A stretch of 64,000 bases of DNA from Natrinema salsiterrestre (GTDB lineage: Archaea > Halobacteriota > Halobacteria > Halobacteriales > Natrialbaceae): positions 124,001 through 188,000 of the forward strand of contig NZ_JAMQOT010000005.1 of assembly GCF_029502005.1 (NCBI RefSeq), written 5' to 3'. How positions within the stretch are numbered: position 1 is the first letter of the stretch; each line of letters begins with the position of its first letter. Positions 8,397-17,147 of the stretch are shown here, in pieces. The notes beneath the pieces are model-generated. The model made no database searches. It had not been told where the DNA came from and worked only from the letters and a program-made list of their open reading frames with translations. The translations under genes and the position numbers were made by a program.

Positions 8397-9653
8397 ATGA
8401 TTCGGCCGGTCTCCGTCGGACTCGTCGTTCTCGTGATCTGTGCGTCCGTCGCCGGCATCAGCGGATCGGTCGCCCTCGCGACTGCCGGACCGGCCGCCCC
8501 GTCGACGGCGGAACCCGGTCCCACGGGGGGAGGTCCCGTAGCGACGATCGATCCCGCGGACTCGAGCCCGTTCGTCTCGCAAGAAACGCAGAATTTCGAC
8601 AACACGACGTTCGAAATTACGATTCACGAAAACGGAAGCGCGACGTGGACGTTCCGTCACGAACTGTGGTTCTCGAACGAGGACAACGAAAGGGAGGCGA
8701 AAGAAAACTTCAGAACCTTCGTCGAGGCGTTCGAGGCGAACGAAACTGGGTTGTACGATCGGTTTATCAACCAGTCGCGCCTCCTGACGCAGACCGGCGC
8801 ACAGGAGACCGGCCGGGAAATGGAGGCGACGGATTTCCGGCGGTCCGCTCGGATCGAAGACTGGCCGACGGAACGTGGAGTCGTCGAAATGACGTTTACG
8901 TGGAACGGGTTCGCCGCCGTCAACGACGAGACGATCGTCGCGGGTGACGTCTTTCAGGACATCTACCTCTCGTCCGATCAGGCGATCGTCTTCGAGGCCG
9001 ACGGCGATCTCGTGTTTCGGTCCGTCGAGCCCGATGCGGAGTACGCGGGGACTTCCCTCGAAGAGACGGGATCGGTCCAGTGGAACGGGCAACGGGAGTT
9101 CGTCGATGGTCGTCCTCGTGCGGTCCTCACCCGACCCGACGGTGCCGCCGCTGGCGGTGGGAACGCCGGATTGATCGCGACGATGACCGGCGCTGACGTC
9201 GTCTGGTATCTGGTCGGTGGGCTCCTCGTTGCTGGGGCCATGGTTACCGCAGCCGTCTGGTACCGGCGACACGGATTCGCAACTGACGAGGCCGGTGGGT
9301 CGGCGGGAGACGGAGCGGCCGGGTCGACGGCAGCAGCCGCTGACATGGACGGTCACGGATCGAACGAAGGGGGACCGACGAACGCGGACGACGCAAACGG
9401 AGCCGCTGCCCTCTCGGACGAAGAGCTCATGACCGACGAGGATCGCGTCGTCAAACTGATCCAGGAGAACGGCGGTCGGATGAAACAGGTCAACATCGTC
9501 GACGAAACCGGCTGGTCGAAATCCAAAGTCAGTATGCTGCTCTCGGAAATGGAAGACGAGGGGATCATCAGCAAACTTCGGGTCGGACGCGAGAATATAA
9601 TCAGCCTCGATGGGTTCGAACCGGAGGCGACGAAGTCGCCGTTCGAGGAGTGA
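8397..9653 (+). CDS. Membrane-anchored winged-helix regulator with extracellular sensor
   Basis: This 418-residue protein has a signal-like N-terminus (about 1-31) and an extracytoplasmic domain to about residue 255 with many Asn/Thr. A transmembrane helix follows at about 266-289 (VVWYLVGGLLVAGAMVTAAV). After an acidic Gly/Ala linker there is a winged helix-turn-helix at about 341-403 (NIVDETGWSKSKVSMLLSEM, then a basic wing). This layout matches haloarchaeal DUF7345/DUF7343-type proteins. The inferred role is direct signal transduction from outside to DNA in a single polypeptide. The target genes are unknown, and autoregulation is possible. Confidence 0.8.
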   Translation: MIRPVSVGLVVLVICASVAGISGSVALATAGPAAPSTAEPGPTGGGPVATIDPADSSPFVSQETQNFDNTTFEITIHENGSATWTFRHELWFSNEDNEREAKENFRTFVEAFEANETGLYDRFINQSRLLTQTGAQETGREMEATDFRRSARIEDWPTERGVVEMTFTWNGFAAVNDETIVAGDVFQDIYLSSDQAIVFEADGDLVFRSVEPDAEYAGTSLEETGSVQWNGQREFVDGRPRAVLTRPDGAAAGGGNAGLIATMTGADVVWYLVGGLLVAGAMVTAAVWYRRHGFATDEAGGSAGDGAAGSTAAAADMDGHGSNEGGPTNADDANGAAALSDEELMTDEDRVVKLIQENGGRMKQVNIVDETGWSKSKVSMLLSEMEDEGIISKLRVGRENIISLDGFEPEATKSPFEE

Positions 9654-9724
9654 GGGATCCGGCGACCCGATCACCGACTGGTTCTCCCGTGAGACAGTCC
9701 GACACTCTCGGAACGAAACGGAAT

Positions 9725-9732
9725 GCTTAAAC
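9725..9732 (+). promoter_or_regulatory. TATA-like element before tRNA-Glu
   Basis: GCTTAAAC lies about 40 bp before the mature tRNA 5' end. That allows a short 5' leader, as expected for archaeal tRNA transcription. Confidence 0.45.
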
Positions 9733-9768
9733 ATCGTACTCCGCTACGATTGGGTGTAGACGACGCCC

Positions 9769-9843
9769 GCTCCGGTGGTGTAGTCCGGCCAATCATATTG
9801 CCCTCTCACGGCAATGACCTGGGTTCGAATCCCAGCCGGAGCA
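9769..9843 (+). tRNA. tRNA-Glu (anticodon CTC)
   Basis: The acceptor strands GCTCCGG (9769-9775) and CCGGAGC (9836-9842) pair perfectly, with discriminator A at 9843. The anticodon stem TTGCC/GGCAA encloses the seven-base loop CTCTCAC, giving anticodon CTC, which reads GAG. The T-arm is GGGTTCGAATCCC-like. CCA is not encoded and there is no intron. The last 23 bp are repeated 110 bp downstream. Confidence 0.95.
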
Positions 9844-9930
9844 CTCTTCTGAGGAACGAAGTGACGAAGAAGAAAGCGCACGCTCTGGGATTTGAAGCAC
9901 GGAAATCCGAGCGGAGCAAGGATTTGCATC

Positions 9931-9953
9931 GGGTTCGAATCCCAGCCGGAGCA
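9931..9953. repeat. Direct repeat of the tRNA-Glu 3' end
   Basis: An exact 23-bp copy of the T-arm and acceptor 3' strand of tRNA-Glu (original at 9821-9843), including the discriminator base. The 87 bp between the copies contain GGGATTTGAA (9887-9896), nearly the reverse complement of the T-arm, and the word AGCGGAGC. It resembles an attachment-site duplication, but no integrase or cargo lies between the copies. Confidence 0.85.
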
Positions 9954-10191
9954 TCTCGACTTTCGGGATTTTTCCTGACTCAGAGACGGGACAGTACTTC
10001 GTCCCTCTCGAGAGCAGCCCCAATTAGCGACGAGGAAGCGAGTGAGATCGGTGGGGGGAATCTTGCTTGCGAGCGTCGGATTACGATAGGTATCGATGTG
10101 TCGGGGGATATCGGAGACGGCGGACACGTACCCATCGTTCACATACAACATTTTCGCAAGGTTCGTATGAGACACCTACCTATGAGGGACA

Positions 10192-10800
10192 ATGCCGGAG
10201 TGTGAGTACTGTGATGCGTCGTTCGAGGACGAGGAGAGGTATAACACGCACCTCGAAACGGACCATTACGACGAGCTCGGGCCGATCGATCGGCGGCGAA
10301 TCGGTGCCGAAACCGATGACGAGAACAGCGACCGCCCGATCGGCCTCATCGTTCTCGGCGTCTTTCTCGTGGTCGCCATCGGCGTCGGTGTCTTCGTGTT
10401 CCTGTCGTCCAGCAACGGCTCGTCGGCCGAGTTCGAGGCCGAACAGCAGCCGTCCAACATCGGAAGCGTTCATACGCACGGAACGATCGAGGTCGCTATC
10501 GACGGGCAGCAGATCGATTTCAGCCAAGAGCAGTACCAACTGCAGGCGGACGCGTTCCACTTCGAGAACGGTGAGGGGACTCGCTGGCACGTCCACGCTC
10601 AGGGCGTGACCCTCGAGTACGGGATGGCGACGCTCGGAATCGACGTCACGGAATCGACGGTGACGTTTCAGGGGACCACGTATCGGGATAGCGACTCGAA
10701 TACGAGCGTCACCGTGACCGTGAACGGCGAGTCGGTCACCCCGAGCGACTACGTTCTCCGAGAGGGAGACCGGGTCCGAATTATCGCCGACCGATCGTGA
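10192..10800 (+). CDS. C2H2 zinc finger membrane protein with extracellular His-rich domain
   Basis: This 202-residue protein starts with a C2H2 finger (Cys4, Cys7, His20, His25). An acidic linker and one transmembrane helix (about 50-72) follow, then a beta-rich C-terminal domain with clustered histidines (VHTHGT, FHFENG, RWHVHAQ). The finger should be cytoplasmic and the rest outside the cell, by the positive-inside rule and helix orientation. I do not recognise an enzyme. The histidines could bind a metal. The start is ATG 10192, and the gene stands alone after the tRNA repeat region. Confidence 0.8.
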   Translation: MPECEYCDASFEDEERYNTHLETDHYDELGPIDRRRIGAETDDENSDRPIGLIVLGVFLVVAIGVGVFVFLSSSNGSSAEFEAEQQPSNIGSVHTHGTIEVAIDGQQIDFSQEQYQLQADAFHFENGEGTRWHVHAQGVTLEYGMATLGIDVTESTVTFQGTTYRDSDSNTSVTVTVNGESVTPSDYVLREGDRVRIIADRS

Positions 10801-11009
10801 CGTACCCGACAACTGTGAACTGAGTGGGGCGTAATGACACTTTCTGGATACCGTCTCTCAGTCACGGTGGTTTGGGCTACCGCTCGAAACGACGGTTCCT
10901 CTCGTGGAACGGAATAGTGCTCTACCGACAAATCTCGGACAGCGACCCGTCCCGCGGAAACCGCAACCACTGCCGTCACCCTCTTTTCGCTGGTCACCGA
11001 TCCACCGGT

Positions 11010-11771
11010 ATGGACCTTCCGCGACTCGGACTCGGGACGATGGGGATCGACGACCCCGCGGCCATCGAGACGGCTATCGATCTCGGATACCGCCACCTGG
11101 ATACCGCACAGATATACGACAACGAGGCCGTCGTGGGCGAGGGCATCGAGCGCTCGCCGATCGATCGCGAGGAACTGACCGTCGCGACGAAGCTCTGGGT
11201 CGACCGGCTCGGTGCCGACGCGGTGTCCGAGAGCGTCGAAGCCAGCCTCGAGCGCCTCGGCCTCGATCGCGTCGAACTGCTGTACGTCCACCGCCCCCGC
11301 GGCGAGTACGATCCCGAGGGGACTCTTCCGGCGTTGGCGGAGGTTCGCGAGGACGGCCTCGTTGGCGGCGTCGCCGTCAGTAACTTCGAAGTGAGCCAGC
11401 TGGAACGGTTCCGGGACGTACTGGGACGATCACCGGCCGCCAACCAGGTCGAGTACCACCCGCTCTTCCAGCCCGAAGATCGGCTGGAACACGCCCGCGA
11501 GCACGGCTACCCGCTGGTGGCGTACTCGCCGCTGTCCGGTGGACGAGTCGGCGACGTCGAGGCGGTCGTCGCGGTCGCCGAAAAACACGACGTCTCGCCC
11601 GAGCAGGCCAGCCTCGCCTGGTTACTGGCGAAGGGCATCTACCCGATCCCAAAGGCGTCCAGTCGGGCGCACCTCGAGGCGAACCGCGCGGCCCTGGATA
11701 TCGCGCTGGACGCCGAGGACGTCGCCCGCATCGACGGCGTCGAACGCGAGGAGGAGCTGTATCCCGAGTAG
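11010..11771 (+). CDS. Aldo/keto reductase
   Basis: This 253-residue protein is an NAD(P)H-dependent carbonyl reductase of the AKR TIM-barrel superfamily. The catalytic tetrad is visible: Asp31 and Tyr36 in DTAQIYDNE, Lys61 in TKLW, and His94 in YVHRP. The C-terminal IPKASS segment fits the cofactor phosphate-binding loop. The start is ATG 11010 (MDLPRLGLGTMG), since the open frame before it is not coding-like. Protein length is at the short end for AKRs, as usual for prokaryotic members. The substrate is unknown. Confidence 0.88.
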   Translation: MDLPRLGLGTMGIDDPAAIETAIDLGYRHLDTAQIYDNEAVVGEGIERSPIDREELTVATKLWVDRLGADAVSESVEASLERLGLDRVELLYVHRPRGEYDPEGTLPALAEVREDGLVGGVAVSNFEVSQLERFRDVLGRSPAANQVEYHPLFQPEDRLEHAREHGYPLVAYSPLSGGRVGDVEAVVAVAEKHDVSPEQASLAWLLAKGIYPIPKASSRAHLEANRAALDIALDAEDVARIDGVEREEELYPE

Positions 11772-11869
11772 CACACCATCCCCGTCGACGCGTTCCGAGG
11801 GCCAGCGAGTCCGGCACAGGGGCATCCCTGAACCGGCGGAGCGGCCCGAAAGAGGAGAGAGCGATACCG

Positions 11870-12943
11870 TCACTCGGCTTCTTCGCCGTCGCCCATCCAG
11901 CGCACGCCGAGCATTCGATACCCGTCGAATTCGCCGCTGTCGATCTCGGCTTCGATCTCCTCGTGGGTCTCCGAGTCGATGCGCGCGAGGTGGCAGAGCG
12001 GGTGCCCCGGGAGCGCGACCGGGTTCTCGAGGACCCCGACGAGAAGTCCGGTAAACGGTGCCTCGACGACGTGTTCTTCGGTGCTGAAGTGGTCGCTGAT
12101 CGCACAGATCGTCTCTCCCTCGTGGACGAGCGGCGTCGGTCCCCACTGCATATCGACGAGTCCGCCCGTGTCGGCGCGCAACCAGCGCTTCTCCTGATCG
12201 CCGCCGAGGATCTTCTGCCAGCCCGGCCGCGTGACCGATTCGTCGGGGAGGACGTCGTATTCCGCGAGGACGCTTTCGACGCCCTCGAGCGCCTTGTCGA
12301 TGAGGGGTCGCTGGAACCGGTGTGCCTTCCCCATCTCGATCGTGATCGTAGGGATCCCATCGGCCGTCGCGACCGAGCGCAACGACGTGTCCTCGCCCGC
12401 TCCTGCGAGGATCACGTTGGCACCGAACGCCTCCGCCAGTCGCTCGACCGCCGGATTCGACATGTCCGCACGGCTGTGGTACATCGTCGTTCGGTTGCGC
12501 GTCGACGTGTGAAAGTCGAGTCCGAGATCGCACTGGCTGATGAACCGTTCGTAGATCTGATAGGCCATTCGTTCCGCGGTATTGCTCCGTTCCCTGCCGG
12601 GAAACGAGCGGTTGAGGTCCTGATCGTAGATCGGAATGTCCCGCTGCTGGGCGAGGTAACCCGGAACGTTGACGACGTGAAGACAGACGAGCGTGCCGTG
12701 GAGGTCCGACGGCTCGTATCGGTCGGCGACTTCCTGGAGCACTTTCACGCCGTTCAGTTCGTCGCCGTGGAGCGCCGCCGTCAGGAAGACCGTCGCACCC
12801 GCCTTCTCGCCGTTGACGACCGTTATCGGAATTTCGACTGGATCCCCGAGGTACGTCTCGCCGATTTCGTAGCGGACGTGTCGGGTCTCACCCGGATCGA
12901 CTTCCGCATCGTATCGGAACGGTTCGGGGGACGTATCAGCCAT
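11870..12943 (-). CDS. Succinylglutamate desuccinylase/aspartoacylase family protein
   Basis: A 357-residue zinc carboxypeptidase-like deacylase. Metal ligands are His59 and Glu62 (ALHGDELNG) and His145 (LDFHTS). DLNRSFPG (109-116) carries the substrate-carboxylate Asn-Arg pair, and EMGKAH supplies a likely catalytic glutamate. The C-terminal part (from about 260) is a beta-rich, barrel-sandwich-like domain. Family enzymes cleave N-acyl amino acids, but haloarchaeal members are often adjacent to RimK-type ligases, which are absent here, so the substrate is open. I chose ATG 12943 (MADTSPEP) over 12967 because the upstream residues are basic and atypical. Confidence 0.82.
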   Translation of the reverse strand: MADTSPEPFRYDAEVDPGETRHVRYEIGETYLGDPVEIPITVVNGEKAGATVFLTAALHGDELNGVKVLQEVADRYEPSDLHGTLVCLHVVNVPGYLAQQRDIPIYDQDLNRSFPGRERSNTAERMAYQIYERFISQCDLGLDFHTSTRNRTTMYHSRADMSNPAVERLAEAFGANVILAGAGEDTSLRSVATADGIPTITIEMGKAHRFQRPLIDKALEGVESVLAEYDVLPDESVTRPGWQKILGGDQEKRWLRADTGGLVDMQWGPTPLVHEGETICAISDHFSTEEHVVEAPFTGLLVGVLENPVALPGHPLCHLARIDSETHEEIEAEIDSGEFDGYRMLGVRWMGDGEEAE

Positions 12944-13002
12944 GTACGCCGTTCTCCGCAGCGACATCCATTAAACACGCCGATCGGCCGACGGCGGCGG
13001 GT

Positions 13003-13608
13003 TCAATTCTGCTTGTATCGATTCGGGACGTACTCGTTGACCGATTCGGGAACGGAGCCGAAGACGACCGGCGCGATATTCGCGAGTCGTCGTCGGAGAA
13101 GTCCGTAGAGGCCGCCGACCACGAGTGCCACCCCGACGAGCCACTGGAACGGCTCCTCGAGCACGACCAACAGCGGCAGCCCGACCAGGATCGCGAGCAG
13201 GAGATCCTCGGGTGCACCGTCGTACCGGACCCAGCGTTTCGGTGCACGCCAGCGGCTCCGAACGTGATCGTAGACCGCTCGATCGGAGGTCCCCTCCCAC
13301 GGCCGGAGCTCGAGACCGCCGCCGTATCGGTCCATCCGACAGTGGAGCGCGGCCCCGAGGAACAGGAACGTGAGAGCGACGAGCCACGGCGTCAGGAAGA
13401 GCGCCGTTGCGATGGCGACCGGAACGGCGGCGATCGTGTACAGCGTCGGATAGTGGAGCGTGCGCCGATGTCCCGCGTAGAGATCGAGGTCCGGTAACAG
13501 GCCGCCGGCGAACGCGCCGACGAGCGCCGCCGACGCGAGGTCGGGGGCGACCACGACGAGTGGCGCTGCTATCGCGAGTCCCATCAGCGCGTGCGTCGGA
13601 AGCATCAT
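13003..13608 (-). CDS. Membrane-bound metal-dependent hydrolase-like protein (YdjM/DUF457)
   Basis: This 201-residue protein begins MMLPTHALMGLAIAAP, the YdjM-type start with an early histidine. It continues with GGLLPDLDLYAGHRRTLHYPTLY, matching the conserved Asp/His cluster in which the acidic and histidine residues could bind metal. It has about four or five membrane helices. An LHCRMDRYGGGLELRPW segment lies between helices. Enzymatic activity of the family is largely predicted. It is divergent from the membrane protein gene at 13684. Confidence 0.75.
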   Translation of the reverse strand: MMLPTHALMGLAIAAPLVVVAPDLASAALVGAFAGGLLPDLDLYAGHRRTLHYPTLYTIAAVPVAIATALFLTPWLVALTFLFLGAALHCRMDRYGGGLELRPWEGTSDRAVYDHVRSRWRAPKRWVRYDGAPEDLLLAILVGLPLLVVLEEPFQWLVGVALVVGGLYGLLRRRLANIAPVVFGSVPESVNEYVPNRYKQN

Positions 13609-13683
13609 ATATCGTCTGAAAGGCGTGGGCTCGAGATAAGCCCACCGGCGGATTTATGCCTCGATAGTGTTTGGCTCCTCGAA

Positions 13684-14325
13684 ATGGCAAGGAGCGACGG
13701 AAAGTCGCGATCGGAAGACCGTTCGGACGCGGTGGAGGACGTCCTCGAACGACTGTTTCGGGACAGTCGAACGAACGCCCTCCTCGCGTGGGTCGTGGTC
13801 GGCGTCCTCGCGATGGTTTTCGTCGAGAGCGCGCTCGATTTCGACCGGCAGTGGCTCGCTTTCGTTACCATCGTCGGCGCGATCGTCGTGATTCCGCCCG
13901 CGGCCTACCGCGAATGGCGGGCCATGCTGCCCTGGGAGTTGCTCGTCCTCGCGACGTTACCGATCCTCGTCAGGGGCGTGTTCGACGGTAGCGTCGGTAC
14001 GTTTGCCGCCTATCTCGCCGTGGCCGGTCTCGCCCTGATCATCACGGCGGAACTGCATATGTTCACCTCGCTGCGGGTGAGCCACTGGTTCGCCATCGTC
14101 CTCGTCGTGTTGACGACGTTGGCGTCCGTCGCGGCCTGGACCGTGCTGCGGTGGAACCTGGATCGGCGGTTCGGCACCTCGTATCTCTCGACGAACGACG
14201 CGCTGATGGCCGAGTGGCTCTCCGTGACCGTCGCGGGGCTGGCAGCGGGCGTGCTGTTCGACGCCTACTTCAGACGCCGCGATCGGCAGCTCCGACGGGC
14301 GCTCAGGCGGGTGGTCAGCCGATGA
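13684..14325 (+). CDS. Polytopic membrane protein, unknown function
   Basis: This 213-residue protein has a charged N-terminal cytoplasmic stretch (1-35) and about six hydrophobic segments. I see no catalytic motif. The ATG at 13684 (MARSDGKS) is preferred over upstream frames. The stop overlaps the next start by four bases (ATGA), so the product is probably coupled to the YjdF-like protein that follows, perhaps as a two-subunit membrane assembly; that is inference. Confidence 0.7.
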   Translation: MARSDGKSRSEDRSDAVEDVLERLFRDSRTNALLAWVVVGVLAMVFVESALDFDRQWLAFVTIVGAIVVIPPAAYREWRAMLPWELLVLATLPILVRGVFDGSVGTFAAYLAVAGLALIITAELHMFTSLRVSHWFAIVLVVLTTLASVAAWTVLRWNLDRRFGTSYLSTNDALMAEWLSVTVAGLAAGVLFDAYFRRRDRQLRRALRRVVSR

Positions 14326-14954
14326 CGCGTCTCCCGCGCCCCTCGATGCGAACCCAGCGCCGCCTCACGCGGCTCATGCAACTCGTTCTCGTCGGACTCG
14401 TCGCCTACGGCCTCGTCGACGGCCAGCCGAAAGCGATCGTCAACGGCAGCGTCGCGCTGCTCATCACGTTCTTCCCGGCCCTGCTGGAACGGAACTACGA
14501 CCTGCCGCTGGATCCCTGGCTCGGTCTCTGGATCACCGCCGCCGTGTTCCTCCACACGCTGGGGTCGGCCGGCCTGTACGGCCAGATCGACTGGTGGGAC
14601 CACCTCACGCACGCGCTGTCGGCGTCGCTCGTCGCCGGCGTCGGCTACACGGTTGCCAGAGCGGTCGACCTCCACGCGGACGACATCCACATCCCGAGTC
14701 GGGTCGCGTTCGTCTACATCTTCGTGCTCGTGATGGCCTTCGGCGTCATCTGGGAACTGTTCGAGTTCGCGCTCGACATCATCGCGGCGTCGACCGGCGT
14801 CACTATGCCGCTGGCTCAACACGGACTCGACGACACGGTTCGCGATCTCATGTACAACTCCCTCGGCGCGCTCCTCGTCGGTACCTTCGGACAGGTGTAC
14901 CTCACCGACGTCGCCGAAACGGTTCGCGAGCGCCTGCTATCGGTCGAATCCTGA
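14322..14954 (+). CDS. YjdF/DUF2238-like membrane protein
   Basis: This 210-residue protein has about six membrane helices. DHLTHALSASLVAGVGY and the later GVIWELFEFALD resemble the conserved Asp/His and Glu/Glu positions of the YjdF (DUF2238) family, and DTVRDLMYNSLGALLVG near the end also fits. No biochemical role is established. The start is fixed by the ATGA overlap with the gene before it; the two make a tight pair. Confidence 0.7.
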   Translation: MTRLPRPSMRTQRRLTRLMQLVLVGLVAYGLVDGQPKAIVNGSVALLITFFPALLERNYDLPLDPWLGLWITAAVFLHTLGSAGLYGQIDWWDHLTHALSASLVAGVGYTVARAVDLHADDIHIPSRVAFVYIFVLVMAFGVIWELFEFALDIIAASTGVTMPLAQHGLDDTVRDLMYNSLGALLVGTFGQVYLTDVAETVRERLLSVES

Positions 14955-15102
14955 ATCGAGTACCGCAGCCCGCTCCGCGGCGGCGTTCGTAATCGACTAA
15001 CCGCTTCCCCTGGCCGTCCGCGCCGTCGTCATCGCTGCCTGAAGCATCGATAGTCCTCGAGAGAGTCTCCCACCGCCCTCAGCAACCGCCGTCAGTGGGA
15101 AC

Positions 15103-15555
15103 TTACTCCTCGCCGGGATTCCGACGCGCGATCATGCCGTGGGCGATCCACGAAATGACGACGTCGCCGTCCTGGGTGACACCCTCGAGGCGGCTGTCGA
15201 CGTAGCCCCGTCTCGGATCGCTCTCGGAAACCTGCTTGTCCAGGATCTCCGTGCGAATCGAGAGCGTATCACCGGGTTTGACCGGCTGTTTCCACCGGAG
15301 CTCGTCGACGCCGCGGGCACCCATGCTGGCGCGGTCCTGAATGGGGCCGTCGACGAGCAGCCGCATGCACATCGACGCGGTGTGCCAGCCCGAGGCGACG
15401 AGTTCGCCGAACGCGGAGTCTTCGGCCGCTTCTTCGTCGACGTGGAACGGCTGCGGGTCGTACTTTTCGGCGAACTCGATGATCTCCTCCTTCGTGACGT
15501 GATACTCACCGAACTCCCGAGTGTCGCCGACCTCGAGATCCTCGTAGTAGCGCAT
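15103..15555 (-). CDS. MaoC-like hot-dog dehydratase
   Basis: This 150-residue single hot-dog domain starts MRYYEDLEVGD. It contains the hydratase-2 motif YDPQPFHVDE with the catalytic Asp33/His38 pair, followed by the central helix GELVASGWHTASMCMRL. It probably hydrates a 2-enoyl-CoA, or acts on a related acyl-CoA, in fatty-acid or branched-acid metabolism. I trimmed the frame to ATG 15555 because upstream residues are proline/arginine-rich. The gene stands alone between a membrane pair and an MFS carrier on the same strand. Confidence 0.85.
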   Translation of the reverse strand: MRYYEDLEVGDTREFGEYHVTKEEIIEFAEKYDPQPFHVDEEAAEDSAFGELVASGWHTASMCMRLLVDGPIQDRASMGARGVDELRWKQPVKPGDTLSIRTEILDKQVSESDPRRGYVDSRLEGVTQDGDVVISWIAHGMIARRNPGEE

Positions 15556-15674
15556 GGCCGTGAAATGTGGGACGTACCTGCAAGAACCTGTGGGCCGAGG
15601 CAGAATGGGGTCGGGAAGCGGGTTCGATCGACTCGGTAGCTGATTCCGACGGTCTCGAAACCGACCGGGGGTGG

Positions 15675-16997
15675 TCAACTCGCCGGCTGCTCGACGTCGG
15701 TCTCGGATTCGAGAGGGCGATCGTTGCGCGTCCGGACGTGGAGCGCAATCGCGCAGATCGCGGCGATCAGTCCGGAAGCCGTCGCGATGGCGAACGCGAC
15801 CCGGTACCCGAACTCAGTGTAGACGCGGGTACCGTTGACCGTTTCACCGGTCCAGTAGGCGTCGAGTGCCGCGCCGAGGAGGACCGGGAAGACGGCCGCG
15901 CCGATCCACCCCATCGTGTTGATCAGTCCGATCACGGTGCCGCTCGCACCCTCGGGGTGGCGCTCCTTGATGACGGTAAAGGCGAGCGGAATCCCGCCCC
16001 GCAGGACCCGTGAGAAGAGGAAGATCGCCCCGACGAGCGCCAGCGGAACGACGCCGAAGACGGCGAAGATCCCCCAGCTCAATCCGAACACGACCGTCGA
16101 GAGGACGATGAGGCCCGTTCGGTTTCCCGACCGATCCGAGAGCCAGCCGAACAGTGTCGGACCGATCATGCCGCCGACGTTCCCGACGAGGAGGTAGACC
16201 GACGCCTCCGTCACGGAGATGTCGTGGGTCTGGACGAGATAGGGAATCCCCCACAGACCGAAGATCGTGATGCCGATTCCGGTCATAAAAAAGAGCATGA
16301 TCCCCAGCAGCCACGTTTCGGGTTCGCGGACCGCATCCGCGACGTATCGCCTGAGCGTCGCCGCGGAGGTCACGTCCGGTCGTTCCGGAACGTTTTCGAT
16401 GGGCGGCAGGCCGGCATCGGCGGGCGAATCGTGCGAAAAGAGGACGATACCGACCCCGGTCGCGAGACCGAACAGTCCGAGCCCGACCATCGATGGCCGC
16501 CATCCCGCGCTCGAGACGGCGATCGCCAGCGGCGTCGTCGCGGCCAACCCGCCCAGAATGCCGACGCTGAACGTCACCCCGGTCATCGTCCCGAACTCGT
16601 CGGGACGGAACCAGTTCGCACAGAACCGAAGCGTCGCGACGAACAGGACGCTCGCACCGAACCCGATCAGGAGTCGACCGGTGAAGGCGAGCGCGTACGT
16701 GGGTGCGAGGCCGAAAACGATCGCTCCGATGCTCATCAGACCGGTTCCGATTGCGGCGATCGCCCGCGCCCCGTACCGGTCCGTCAACAGGCCGGCCGGG
16801 ACCTGAAACGCCGCGTAGAGGTAGAAAAATGACGAGTGCAACAATCCGAGACTCGTCCCGGTCGTGTCGAACGATCGCATCAACGCTTCCGAGAGGACCC
16901 CCGTCGACGACCGATGGAGACTGACGAGAAAAAAGGCGGAGACGAGCAATCCCCATCCGATCCACCGTCGTCGATACGGGTCGGCAAGTAGTGTCAC
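15675..16997 (-). CDS. Major facilitator superfamily transporter
   Basis: This 440-residue protein has twelve predicted helices. The cytoplasmic loop 2-3 reads LLTDRYGARAIAA (the MFS D-R-x-G motif), and a related WLSDRSGNRTG loop occurs in the second half. The N-terminus near residue 15 resembles the anion:cation symporter group, but substrate cannot be assigned. The much longer open frame upstream is spurious because it runs across the divergent epimerase gene. I take GTG at 16997 (VTLLADPYRRRW) as the start, there being no ATG close by. Confidence 0.82.
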   Translation of the reverse strand: MTLLADPYRRRWIGWGLLVSAFFLVSLHRSSTGVLSEALMRSFDTTGTSLGLLHSSFFYLYAAFQVPAGLLTDRYGARAIAAIGTGLMSIGAIVFGLAPTYALAFTGRLLIGFGASVLFVATLRFCANWFRPDEFGTMTGVTFSVGILGGLAATTPLAIAVSSAGWRPSMVGLGLFGLATGVGIVLFSHDSPADAGLPPIENVPERPDVTSAATLRRYVADAVREPETWLLGIMLFFMTGIGITIFGLWGIPYLVQTHDISVTEASVYLLVGNVGGMIGPTLFGWLSDRSGNRTGLIVLSTVVFGLSWGIFAVFGVVPLALVGAIFLFSRVLRGGIPLAFTVIKERHPEGASGTVIGLINTMGWIGAAVFPVLLGAALDAYWTGETVNGTRVYTEFGYRVAFAIATASGLIAAICAIALHVRTRNDRPLESETDVEQPAS

Positions 16998-17147
16998 CTG
17001 TGATCGTTTGACAGGGTTTTTATTAAATCTGTGTCCACATTCGGGCTTCGAGACGGGTGCTCGAGACCGAACCGTCGTTCGCGTTCGACCCTCGTCCGTG
17101 CTCGGGTCTTCAAAACATCTATGCGTTGCCGAATGGGGGGTTTCGGT

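Noticed and set aside
9744-10175. Minus-strand 143-residue ORF across tRNA-Glu and its repeat, with a SGWDSNP stretch
   Set aside because: It translates the antisense of the tRNA T-arm twice. Such ORFs are a known artefact beside haloarchaeal tRNA genes, and codon use is not coding-like.
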